From an uncultured Lactobacillus sp. (GTDB lineage: Bacteria > Bacillota > Bacilli > Lactobacillales > Lactobacillaceae): a stretch of DNA of 64,000 nt. The stretch covers positions 80,067-144,066 of the forward strand of contig CALFSK010000069.1 in NCBI GenBank assembly GCA_937916845.1, in the 5' to 3' direction. The translations under genes were made by a program, and so were the position numbers. Below, in pieces: positions 41,995 through 50,764 of the stretch. Under the pieces are notes generated by a model. The model was not told the DNA's origin. It worked only from the letters and a program-made list of their open reading frames with translations, and made no database searches. The stretch's first letter is position 1. The number at the start of each line of letters is the position of its first letter.

Positions 41995-42867
41995 TTACAA
42001 GCAACTGGTGTCAATTTTGTGATAACGGGCGTAAGCTTGCCGGTAATCGGTCGGGGTCATGCCCTTCCAGGTTTTGAAATTCCGGTTAAACGTCTTACCG
42101 TTGGGAAAGCCACAACTCGTTGCGATGTACTCAATTTTGCGGTCGCTTTCGAGGAGTAGCCGGCGGGCGTTCATGAGCCGAATCAGGCGCAAGTAGCGGT
42201 TGACTGATAGCTGAACGTTTGCGTTGAACTGCTGGTTGAGTGTGGTCAAAGAAACGTGAAAGTCATCTGCAAGGGTGTTCCCGCTGATGGGTTCGGAATA
42301 GCGCTGATTAATAGTCGTCATCACGTGATCGACTAATGAAAAGTTTGGGTTAACGTCGTGATCGTCTAACGGCGTCGTAAACGTCGCGCCCAGCGTGGCT
42401 AATAGACCGTAAAAATGGCTGAGAATTTCGAGTCGTAGCAGGTCGGTTGTTGGTTCTTTTAAAAGTCTTCGGATGGCAACGAGATGTTCGCGGATGAGCT
42501 TGTACGCTTCGGGATGGTCTTGATTAGAAGTTGCCCCGGCCAAATTTAGTTGCCAGTTGACACTTTCGGCGATCCGGTTCGTTAAAAAGTCATCGTCAAT
42601 AATTAGGCCGAACTCGTCCCAGTCGACTTGTTCGGGGCCGCTCGCGCTGTGAACGACGCGCCGGTTAACGGTCCAGAGGTCGCCCGGGCGGTATTCAGTG
42701 GTGTGGCCGTCCGTAACGAATTTTAACGTTGCGCCGGCGTTTAAGTAATTAAGCTCAATCCCTTGATGCCAGTGTGGTTTCACGGCAATGGGCGTTAGGG
42801 GATCGTGTTCGTAAAATTTAAAGGGTAGGCGGGGAATTGTTTGGACCGCTTCGTGTAAAATTTTCAT
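41995..42867 (-). CDS. AraC family transcriptional regulator
   Basis: A 290-residue regulator with an N-terminal cupin-like sensor domain (KPHWHQGIELNYL ... YRPGDLWTVNRRVVHS, ~28-75) and a C-terminal double helix-turn-helix (ANDFHVSL..., then KIEYIATSCGFPNGKTFNRNFKTWKGMTPTDYR). Such proteins usually control sugar or cell-surface genes. Met at 42867 follows GTGAGGCAC. It may regulate the HAD-MFS genes downstream on the same strand. Confidence 0.9.
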   Translation of the reverse strand: MKILHEAVQTIPRLPFKFYEHDPLTPIAVKPHWHQGIELNYLNAGATLKFVTDGHTTEYRPGDLWTVNRRVVHSASGPEQVDWDEFGLIIDDDFLTNRIAESVNWQLNLAGATSNQDHPEAYKLIREHLVAIRRLLKEPTTDLLRLEILSHFYGLLATLGATFTTPLDDHDVNPNFSLVDHVMTTINQRYSEPISGNTLADDFHVSLTTLNQQFNANVQLSVNRYLRLIRLMNARRLLLESDRKIEYIATSCGFPNGKTFNRNFKTWKGMTPTDYRQAYARYHKIDTSCL

Positions 42868-43027
42868 AAAGTGCCTCACTTTGTTAGTGTCTTAAAAATG
42901 TCACCGCCAGCTTTCAAAAATCAACCATTATGGTGATTAGTCCATGCTATATTAAGGACAATCAGGAAAGCGGCTTCGGTGATATGGTTAATTGTAACCG
43001 GATTCGTGAACGAAAGGAAATTTAACT

Positions 43028-43843
43028 ATGACGATTAAACTAATTGCAATCGATATCGACGACACGTTACTCAATTCGGCGGGAAAATTACTGCCAAGCA
43101 CGATTCAAGCAGTCCAAAAAGCAACGGCGCAGGGCGTTAAAATTGTCCTCTGTACCGGCCGGCCGCTAGCGGGGGTCAAACCATACTTAGCAGAATTGGG
43201 CATTACGGGCGACGACCAGTACGTTGTGACGTATAACGGCGCTGTAATCGAAAGTGTTACCGGTCGCGTGGTCGCAAAGCACTTAGTGGCTAACGCTGAC
43301 TACCGCCGGATGACGGCGTTTGCCAAGGAACACCACGTGCCATTTAACGTCCTGGATGCGGAAAGCACGATTTACACCGCGGACCGGGATGTCAACTGGG
43401 TCACGGTCGTGCAAGCTTGGGAAAATAAGGCGGGATTACTGGTGCGTGAACCGGATGAATTACCCGCTGATTTTCAGATTGCAAAGGGATTATTTGTCGG
43501 GGAAGGCCCCCAACTCGATGCCGTGGAACCACTAGTTAGAGAAACGTTTGGTGACAGTCTGTACGTTGTCCGGGCGGCCACGAACTTTTTGGAACTGATG
43601 CACGCTCAGGTCAATAAGGGCCAGTCGCTTAAAGATTTGGCCAAGGTCTTAGGACTTCAAGCTGACGAAGTGATGGCGATCGGTGATGAACGTAACGATT
43701 TGCCAATGTTTGCGTTTGCTGGTACCGCGGTTGCCATGGGAAATGGTAGCAACGTTGTAAAAGAGGCATCGGATTACGTGACGCTCACAAATGATGAGGG
43801 CGGCGTGGCGGACGCCATTCAGAAACTGGTTTTGGTGAATTAG
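43028..43843 (+). CDS. Cof-type HAD-IIB phosphatase
   Basis: A 271-residue YidA-like sugar phosphatase. IDIDDTLL holds the nucleophile (Asp9) and general acid (Asp11); LCTGRPL, NKGQSLKDL and IGDERNDLPMF complete the HAD motifs. Divergent from the AraC regulator. The start follows AAAGGAAATT. Paralogous in fold to the HAD protein at 41130 but not a close copy. Confidence 0.9.
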   Translation: MTIKLIAIDIDDTLLNSAGKLLPSTIQAVQKATAQGVKIVLCTGRPLAGVKPYLAELGITGDDQYVVTYNGAVIESVTGRVVAKHLVANADYRRMTAFAKEHHVPFNVLDAESTIYTADRDVNWVTVVQAWENKAGLLVREPDELPADFQIAKGLFVGEGPQLDAVEPLVRETFGDSLYVVRAATNFLELMHAQVNKGQSLKDLAKVLGLQADEVMAIGDERNDLPMFAFAGTAVAMGNGSNVVKEASDYVTLTNDEGGVADAIQKLVLVN

Positions 43844-43921
43844 CGAGTAAAAAAAGATTGACAGCTCCTTAAAATGAGTTTATGATTGCAATCATTAAAA
43901 ATAAATGAGATTAAACGTGAA

Positions 43922-44189
43922 GATCAGGAGAGTAAGTTTGGGCCTAGTTTCAGAGAGTCGTCGGTGTCTGCAAGGCGATACTAGTCCTAACCTGAAAGTA
44001 ACCTGTGAACTGCTGATGCGACGATTGACGAGTGTCAGCTGGGGGTCCCCATTATTGGACAAACGTATCGCAACTTAAAGTTGCCGTACGTGATGAGGTA
44101 TTTTGCGACTCGCAAAATACGAAGATAAGGTGGTACCACGCGCAAGCGTCCTTACTGAATCCAATTGGATTCGGTAAGGACGCTTTTTT
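43922..44189 (+). promoter_or_regulatory. T-box riboswitch upstream of brnQ
   Basis: Stem I with GAGAGTAAG, AGAGAG and GGTGTCTGCAAGG elements leads to the specifier loop GTGAACTGC (44006-44013). The T-box bulge AAGGTGGTACCACG is at 44127-44140, then a terminator (44145-44189: 18-bp stem plus T-run). Uncharged tRNA binding should allow read-through into brnQ. The specifier can be read as CUG (Leu, 44010-44012) or UGC (Cys, 44011-44013). Confidence 0.92.
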
Positions 44190-44306
44190 GATTTCGAAGG
44201 GAACTTGAGGCTTATGCGGAATTATCGAAGTAGTGATGGTGGTTTGAACCGAGTGTAAAAATCGCTGACAGTTGGTGTTGAACATGACAAACGGAGGTTT
44301 TTTATA

Positions 44307-45682
44307 ATGCAAACGCAAAAATTATCGCTCAAACACTATATTATTATTGGCTCAATGCTATTCGGCATGTTTTTTGGCGCCGGTAACTTGATTTTTCCCA
44401 TTCACCTAGGCCAGTTAGCGGGCGGCCACTGGTTAACGGCTGGCTGGGGATTCCTGCTGACGGGGACGATTTTGCCCTTACTCGGGATCATTGCGATTAG
44501 CGTGACCCGGAGTAGCGGTATTTACGATTTAGCTAAACCGATTGGCAAGCGCTACGCGACCACCTTTATGATCTTAACTTGTGCGACCCTCGGCCCGTTG
44601 TTTGCGACGCCCCGGACGGCGACCACGCCGTTTCAAATCGGGATTGCAAGCCACGTTAGTGCCAGTCAAGCCCCACTATACTTACTGATTTATTCGCTAC
44701 TTTTCTTTAGCTTTACTTACTGGGCGTCCCGCAAACCAACTGGCATTATTGACACAATTGGGAAACTCCTTAACCCAACCTTTTAATCTTACTAGCATTG
44801 ATTTTTGGACTAGCTTTCACGCACCCGCTTGGGACCGCTGGAACGGCCCGGGTCACGACGGCTTATCAGGGTGGCGCCTTCTTGAACGGCTTCTTGCAAG
44901 GTTATAACACGATGGACGCACTCGCAGCCTTACTATTCGGGATCGCGGTGGTCACGACGATTCGCGGCCTTGGTCAAAAAGAACCTAAGGCAATTGCTCA
45001 AACTGCGGCCAAATCCAGTCTACTCAGTATTAGCCTGGAAGCCTTGATTTATTTAGGCTTAATCTGGCTCGGCGCAACGTCACTGGCACACTTTAAGCTA
45101 TCGACAGATGGTGGAATCGCCTTTTCACAAATTGCGAACGCTTTGATGGGCGTTCCCGGGGAAATTATTTTGGCTATCATGGCGACCTTAACTTGCTTAA
45201 CAACGGCGGTTGGCTTAACGACGTCGTTTTCGGAAGCCCTGCACGCTAAATTTCCAAAGATCAGTTATCGGACTTGGAACCGACTATCTTGCGGCGCCTC
45301 ACTCTTGATTGCTAACATCGGCTTGGACCAGATTATTGCTTGGTCGACGCCAATGCTCATGTTTTTATACCCGCTGGCAATTACGCTGATTATTTTAGCC
45401 ATCGCTTCCCCGATTTTTCACAACGACCCCGCCGTTTACCGGTGGACGACCGCGCTGACCTTAATTCCGGCAATCTTAGATGCGTTGGGGGCGGCCCCCG
45501 CCATCATTACGCACTTAGGCTGGGTTCAACAGTTACTGGCGTGGGATGACCGCTACTTACCACTGGCAAAACTCGGGCTAGATTGGGCCTTGCCCGCACT
45601 GATTGGGTTGATGATTGGACTCAGTTGGCACGTGATTCAGCAAGGGTTAGCCGCACGGAATTACAAAATGAACCGGAATTAA
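44307..45682 (+). pseudogene. brnQ: Branched-chain amino acid:cation symporter BrnQ, frameshifted
   Basis: The first 158 codons encode a normal BrnQ N-terminus (MLFGMFFGAGNLIFPI) up to IGKLLNP. The frame then ends at TAA 44784-44786. The remaining protein, from about 44785 to 45682, continues in the -1 frame (ILLALIFGLAFTHPLG...). Adding one T to the TTTT run at 44781-44784 restores a single ~457-residue protein of normal length. Either this is a real slippage mutation, a phase-variable tract, or a sequencing error. The T-box in front is intact, so loss is probably recent. Confidence 0.88.
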
Positions 45683-45725
45683 ATGGTGTATGATAGAAAG
45701 TAACTAATTAATGGATGGTGAGTCG

Positions 45726-46910
45726 ATGGCTTTTTTGGGAATACTTTGTTTGTTGATCGTTGCGACCACGCTAGCGGGACACTTTGCGCACCGGATGGGA
45801 ATTCCGGCGGTGATTGGGGAGATCTTAGTCGGAATCGTGCTGGGTCCCGCAATCCTCAACTGGGTCCACTTAACGACGATGGTTCAAACGTTTTCGGACA
45901 TCGGGGTTGTCGTGCTGATGTTTATCGGCGGCCTAGAGAGTAACTTGGCGTTACTGCGCAAGTACTTACGGCCGGCAATCGTGGTGGCAATTATCGGGGT
46001 GATTTTCCCGGTAGTCATCATGGGCGTCGCCAGCCGGTTATTCCAATTTAGCTGGTTCGAATCGTTGTTTATTGGGGTGATCTTTTCTGCAACCTCCGTT
46101 TCAATCTCGGTGGAAGTTTTAAAGGAATTTAAGGCGCTGGATACTAAGGAAGGCGCGACGATTTTAGGGGCCGCCGTCGCGGATGACATCATTGGCGTGA
46201 TTTTACTCAGTATCATGATTTCGATGATGGGGCATCAAAGCGGCGTGAGCCAGACTAATTTGGGTGTCGTGTTGCTTGAACAAGTCGCTTTCTTTATTGG
46301 CGTTTTTGTTGTCATTAAATGGGTGGCACCGTACTTAATGCGGTTGAGCGACCATTTGTTGATGGCGGCTAGCCCGACCATCGTTGCCATCATCATTTGT
46401 TTGGCCATGGCGTGGTTAGCGGATTTGGTTGGTTTGAGTGGCGCGATTGGGGCGTTCTTTGCCGGCGTCGCCATTGCGCAAACGGACTACCAACACGTTG
46501 TGGACGTTTCGATTGAACCGGTTGGCTACACAATGTTTATCCCGCTATTTTTCGTCAGTGTCGGCCTAAACATGACGTTTAAAGGGTTCTGGGAAGCTTT
46601 GCCGTTTATTGCGGTGATGACGGTCCTCGGTGTCCTAACCAAACTATTGGGTTGCGGCCTGGGCGCAAAACTGAACGGCTTCAGTGGGCATAGTAACTAT
46701 TTAGTCGGAGCCGGGATGATTTCGCGCGGTGAAATGGCGTTGATTACAGCCCAAATTGGGTTTTCAGCACACTTACTATCCGGTGACTATTACTCCGATG
46801 TGATCCTGGTCATTATTTTGGTCACCATGATTGCACCATTCGTATTGAAGGATGCGATTCACCGTGCCCCGCACGCAACTAGGACTCCCAAGTCCGTAGA
46901 AGAAAATTAA
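45726..46910 (+). CDS. NapA/KefB-type Na+(K+)/H+ antiporter (CPA2)
   Basis: A 394-residue monovalent cation:proton antiporter with about 12 TM segments. GHFAHRMGIPAVIGEILVGIVLGP is the TM1-2 signature and AAVADDIIGVILL carries the paired Asp residues of the ion site. No regulatory RCK/TrkA domain follows, favouring a NapA-like sodium exporter. ATG 45726 is preceded by GGTGAG; ATG 45711, five codons upstream, is an alternative without a clear ribosome-binding site. Confidence 0.88.
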   Translation: MAFLGILCLLIVATTLAGHFAHRMGIPAVIGEILVGIVLGPAILNWVHLTTMVQTFSDIGVVVLMFIGGLESNLALLRKYLRPAIVVAIIGVIFPVVIMGVASRLFQFSWFESLFIGVIFSATSVSISVEVLKEFKALDTKEGATILGAAVADDIIGVILLSIMISMMGHQSGVSQTNLGVVLLEQVAFFIGVFVVIKWVAPYLMRLSDHLLMAASPTIVAIIICLAMAWLADLVGLSGAIGAFFAGVAIAQTDYQHVVDVSIEPVGYTMFIPLFFVSVGLNMTFKGFWEALPFIAVMTVLGVLTKLLGCGLGAKLNGFSGHSNYLVGAGMISRGEMALITAQIGFSAHLLSGDYYSDVILVIILVTMIAPFVLKDAIHRAPHATRTPKSVEEN

Positions 46911-46925
46911 TTTTAAATTTGAGTC

Positions 46926-46975
46926 AAAAAAAGCCTTGTTACTAACACTTTAACGGTGTTAATAACAAGGCTTTT
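46926..46975 (+). terminator. Intrinsic terminator
   Basis: AAAAGCCTTGTTA..TAACAC pairs with GTGTTA..TAACAAGGCTTTT. Confidence 0.92.
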
Positions 46976-47015
46976 AGTTTTGTAAAAATGGTTTTTGATA
47001 TCAATTAGCCGCTGC

Positions 47016-47176
47016 GGCAGGCAGAACCGGTGTGCTATGGGGGACGGTCCCAGCCAAAGTGCGGTCTGGAACCTCAATTTAAAGCCGATAGACCGCGTCT
47101 TTAAATTGCCCCGCAACATTAACTGGCAAAGAACGCCAGCTAATGTCGCCGACACAGCACACCAATTCTGCCTGCC
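47016..47176 (+). repeat. Structured repeat family C, copy 2
   Basis: Outer stem GGCAGGCAGAA/TTCTGCCTGCC (11 bp, perfect) then GGTGTGCT/AGCACACC. Inner AATTTAAAG/CTTTAAATT and a CATTAACTGGC/GCCAGCTAATG stem differ from copy 1 but keep pairing. The block GGGACGGTCCCAGCCAAAGT is identical to copy 1. Confidence 0.8.
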
Positions 47177-47231
47177 TTCGCTAAACCCAACTACGCAATG
47201 GTAATTAATCCTAATTTGTTGAATAGTCAGA

Positions 47232-47406
47232 GGTTGTCACTGATAGCATCGGTCGTGAAGGTGGTGTTTGGTCGGCGTTTCTTTTGCCGGCCTTACACCA
47301 CGGACGGTCCGGGACAGTTGCGGTTTGGGCAGCTGTTCCGGGCGAGGTTTAAGACCGCTTTTCAGGCTTAAACCGGTCCCACGACCGCATGTTATCAGTG
47401 GCGACC
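47232..47406 (-). repeat. Structured repeat family B, copy 3
   Basis: On the minus strand it has GTGGGACCGG, the stem GGTTTAAG/CTTAAACC, the loop CCTGAAAAGCGGT, GGAACAGCTG/CAACTGTCC and GTGGTGT..ACACCAC. The outer stem resembles copies 2 and 4; its three non-Watson-Crick pairs are G-U only on the window plus strand. Confidence 0.8.
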
Positions 47407-47453
47407 GGAACTGTTGGTTCAAGTTCTGTCTGACGGAGCGGCCAATTTACGCG

Positions 47454-49763
47454 TTATACACGGACCTGATGCTCGATCGTGAATAAGGTTGGATCGAGGT
47501 GGGCGACTAGTGGGGAGACGTCGCCGATGCTGAGCAGGGTCAAGTGATGCATGGCCCGGGACGCAATGGTGTAGAGCACCCCAACGGAAGCGGCGTCCGG
47601 ATAGTTGTCAGCCGAGACATCGTAGGCCACGACCGCGTCGAATTCAAGTCCCTTGGCTAGGTAGATTGGCATGACGATGACCCCTTGTGGCATGGTGCGG
47701 TCACTGTCAGCCATTAAGGTGGCGACCGTGTGATGCTTCAAGTATTGATAAACGCGTTTGCTTTCGGCAAGGTCCTTAGTCAAAACGGCGACGGTGTGGG
47801 TCGATTTTAACTGATACTGAACTTCGGTCAATAGCCCGCTTAACGCGGCGTCCGTTCCGTAGCGAATCATCACTTTAGGAAGGTCGCCTTCACGGGTGAA
47901 CGCTTGAATCTGGTCACCGTCGGGCAAGAGGGTCTTAGCAAAGTTAGTAATTTGCTTGGTTGAACGGTAGCTCTTGTTTAAGGTGATAAGGTTGGCGCGT
48001 CGAACGTTGAAGGCGTCACGGAGCCGTTCCAGCAATTGTTGCGGTTGTTCAATATCTTTGAACAGGGCCTGTTCGCTGTCCCCTAATAAAGTGAACTTTG
48101 CTAACGGAAAGGCGTGCTTGATGTAGAGCAGTTGCGCTAGCGAGTAGTCCTGCATTTCATCGACAAAGATGTATTGCATCCGCCGGTTCTGACCACTCCC
48201 CGTTAAAATGTCGCGGAGCAGTAATAATGGCGCGCAGTCCACGAGGGCGATGCGATGGTACTCGATGCCGCTACGGAAAGCTTGCATCCGGGCACGCCAC
48301 TGTTCAGGCTGCACGTCGTCTGGGCGCGTGATTTGGCCCAGAAAATCATTGTACTGTTCGTAGGTGTCTAAGAAGTAGCCGTTATAAATGGCGTCGTAAA
48401 CCTGGCGCAGGCGTTTGGTCACAATCTGCTTACCAATGTAGAAAACTTCGTCATCCATGGACTGGAACTCACCGCGGCGCTTGTCGCCAAGGAGGTCGTG
48501 GTAAGCTTCGTCGGTCAACTGATCAATGATGTTGTTGACCCAGTCGGCTTGCGCTTCATCGTCGATCCGGTGTTTCAACCGTTTGATCAGGGTGTTTTTA
48601 ACGGCTAAGAAGCGGTCGGCTGGTTGCATGGCGGATGGCAGTTCCGCCGCAATTTTTTCGATGGAAGCTTTATGGAAGAAAATCTCGCCGTTAAAGACAA
48701 TGTTAGTAAAGCGCATCTGATCAGCCGGTAAAGTGTGACAGTAATGGTCAACTTGCCGCATGAAGTCTGCACTCTCCTGAAACGCTCGAATGGCTGGTGT
48801 TATTGCCGAGCCTTTGCGGTCACTTTCGTAACGTTCGAAGAGGCTTTCAACGGTCAGACCTTGGAACCGCGCGCTGAGAAATTCAGCGAGGGTCACTTGC
48901 CGCATATTGCGTTCACCTAAACTCGGGAGCACTTCTGAAATGTAGTGACTAAAGAGTCGGTTAGGTGAAAAGAGGACCATTTGATCCGCTTCAAGGGATG
49001 CACGCGAATGGTAGAGTAAAAAGGCGATCCGCTGCAAGATGGCGGACGTTTTACCAGAACCCGCAACGCCTTGTACTACGAGTAAATCGCTATAAGTGTC
49101 ACGGATGATGTCGTTTTGTTCCTTTTGAATCGTTGCAACGATGTTTTGCATGTAAGCGTCGTTTTGTTCGCCGAGTACGGACTGTAAAATTTCGTCGCCA
49201 ACGGTTTCGTTGGTATCAAACATATTTTTGATTTGACCCTGATTGATTTGAAATTGGCGTTTCTTCATTAACTCGGTCGTTTGCTTGCCGGCTGGCGTCT
49301 GATAGTCGACTTGTCCCAGCGTCCCGTTATAGTAGACCGAAGAAATCGGGGCGCGCCAGTCGTAGACCAAGAAATTCTGGTCAGCGTCCACGAATGAGGC
49401 GGTCCCAATGTATAACCTTTCAGGGTCATCACTAGGGTCGTCTTGAATATCGATACGGCCGAAGTAAGGTGAGTTGCGCAAATCCTTTAAAACGCCGACC
49501 TGACGTTTTAAAATAGACTCAGACTCCACGGCTCGTTCGACCATTTGTTTTTGTTGTTGAAGTTCGGCGTTGGTTTCAATCCGGTCGTCGACTTCGAACG
49601 TGTTGACGGAGTTATTATCACCATAGTTTGTTTGAATCACATCGGTTTCTCGATGGGCCTTGGCCAATAAATCGTCGGTCTGTTTTGACCGCGCTTTAAT
49701 TTGTTCAATGACCCGATCGACCCGCCGTTGTTCTTGTTGTTGCTCATTCTCTGATGTTGCCAA
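47454..49763 (-). CDS. helD: HelD-type RNA polymerase-recycling ATPase (UvrD-like superfamily 1)
   Basis: A 769-residue protein with the N-terminal charged coiled coil of HelD (residues ~1-95), which enters the RNA polymerase secondary channel. A superfamily 1 motor follows, with Walker A GVAGSGKT (232-239), IFVDEMQDYS, LGDSEQALF, LNKSYRSTKQI and late motifs near VVAYDVS. In Bacillus-type bacteria HelD releases stalled RNA polymerase from DNA. Full length. Its stop lies 7 bp from the end of the compound repeat element. A short sequence-poor gap follows to the nitrilase gene, which is divergent. Confidence 0.9.
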   Translation of the reverse strand: MATSENEQQQEQRRVDRVIEQIKARSKQTDDLLAKAHRETDVIQTNYGDNNSVNTFEVDDRIETNAELQQQKQMVERAVESESILKRQVGVLKDLRNSPYFGRIDIQDDPSDDPERLYIGTASFVDADQNFLVYDWRAPISSVYYNGTLGQVDYQTPAGKQTTELMKKRQFQINQGQIKNMFDTNETVGDEILQSVLGEQNDAYMQNIVATIQKEQNDIIRDTYSDLLVVQGVAGSGKTSAILQRIAFLLYHSRASLEADQMVLFSPNRLFSHYISEVLPSLGERNMRQVTLAEFLSARFQGLTVESLFERYESDRKGSAITPAIRAFQESADFMRQVDHYCHTLPADQMRFTNIVFNGEIFFHKASIEKIAAELPSAMQPADRFLAVKNTLIKRLKHRIDDEAQADWVNNIIDQLTDEAYHDLLGDKRRGEFQSMDDEVFYIGKQIVTKRLRQVYDAIYNGYFLDTYEQYNDFLGQITRPDDVQPEQWRARMQAFRSGIEYHRIALVDCAPLLLLRDILTGSGQNRRMQYIFVDEMQDYSLAQLLYIKHAFPLAKFTLLGDSEQALFKDIEQPQQLLERLRDAFNVRRANLITLNKSYRSTKQITNFAKTLLPDGDQIQAFTREGDLPKVMIRYGTDAALSGLLTEVQYQLKSTHTVAVLTKDLAESKRVYQYLKHHTVATLMADSDRTMPQGVIVMPIYLAKGLEFDAVVAYDVSADNYPDAASVGVLYTIASRAMHHLTLLSIGDVSPLVAHLDPTLFTIEHQVRV

Positions 49764-49937
49764 GAAAAGGCCTCCCGTCTGTTAAATCGTCTAAATTGCT
49801 TGAACAATTCTAGGCGGATTTGGGCGGGGTGTCAATTAAAGCGTTTGACCAGTGGCAATAAATTCTCGTCAGCGCTTGCATGGATTCAAAAAGTATTCTA
49901 ATATGATTTTAATAATTCTAATCAATGGGGTGAGAAA

Positions 49938-50714
49938 TTGCGAGTAGCCTTAGCGCAAATTGACGTTCAATTTGGTGATCCGGATGCCAACTTTACTCAA
50001 GTTCAAGCAGCAATTCAACGGGCCGCGGAACAAGCGGTAGACGTAATCGTGTTGCCAGAAATGTGGAATACGGGATACGCGTTACAACGATTAAACGTTC
50101 TAGCGGACGAGGAAGGTCAGCGGACCTTAAAGCTCCTGAGTCAGCTGGCCAAAAAATTTAACGTCAACATTGTTGGCGGTTCGGTGGCAGTGGCTCGAGA
50201 TGGGCAATACTATAACGAAATGTTAGTGGTCAATCGGCAGGGAAAACTGTTGAGTCGTTATGACAAGGTTCATCGGTTTGGCTTGATGGCCGAAGACCGC
50301 TACATCACGGCTGGTGCGACTGAAAACTTATTTGCGATTGACGACGTGCCCGCAATGGGCGTCATCTGTTACGACATTCGCTTCCCAGAATGGTTACGCA
50401 AGCAGGCGGCTCAGGGCCCCCGGGTGATTTTTGTCAGCGCTGAATGGCCGACCGTGCGACTGCCACAGTGGCGGTTACTCTTACAGGCGCGTGCCATTGA
50501 AAATCAAGCGTTCGTTGTAGCCGTTAACCGGGTCGGTAGTGATCCGGACAACGACTTTGGTGGCCAGTCACTGGTCATCGACCCGCTCGGCAGTATTATG
50601 GCGCAAGCGGAAGACCACGCGCAGATCGTCACGGCCCAGCTTGATTTAGCACAAGTTGATCAAGTCCGGGGTCAGATCCCCGTATTTGACGACCGGCGTC
50701 CAGAATTATATTAA
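49938..50714 (+). CDS. Nitrilase-superfamily amidohydrolase (probable omega-amidase)
   Basis: A 258-residue CN-hydrolase. The catalytic triad is complete: Glu41 in VLPEMW, Lys110 in YDKVHRF, Cys144 in GVICYDIRFPEW. The sequence pattern matches the MtnU/Nit2 type, which hydrolyses alpha-ketoglutaramate or alpha-ketosuccinamate. The start is TTG 49938 after GGGGTGAG. The following aminotransferase gene, 50 bp away, supports a glutamine-transaminase/omega-amidase pair as in methionine salvage of Bacillus. Confidence 0.85.
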   Translation: MRVALAQIDVQFGDPDANFTQVQAAIQRAAEQAVDVIVLPEMWNTGYALQRLNVLADEEGQRTLKLLSQLAKKFNVNIVGGSVAVARDGQYYNEMLVVNRQGKLLSRYDKVHRFGLMAEDRYITAGATENLFAIDDVPAMGVICYDIRFPEWLRKQAAQGPRVIFVSAEWPTVRLPQWRLLLQARAIENQAFVVAVNRVGSDPDNDFGGQSLVIDPLGSIMAQAEDHAQIVTAQLDLAQVDQVRGQIPVFDDRRPELY

Positions 50715-50764
50715 ATTGCATTTTTAAACGAATAAAAAAATCATGAATAGAAAGTGGTGCCTCC

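Larger units (their letters stand above)
47003..47447. mobile_element. Compound B-C element, locus 2, with terminal inverted repeats
   Basis: The 24 nt at 47003-47026 and the 24 nt at 47424-47447 are inverted repeats matching at 20 positions (common core CTGMCGSAGCGGCYAATT). Between them are repeat C (47016-47176) and repeat B (47232-47406). It is the reverse complement arrangement of 34918-35329. No coding capacity; no clear target-site duplication. Confidence 0.55.

Noticed and set aside
44798-45682. Independent transporter gene starting at TTG 44798
   Set aside because: It lacks a ribosome-binding site and is the direct continuation of BrnQ after a one-base deletion.
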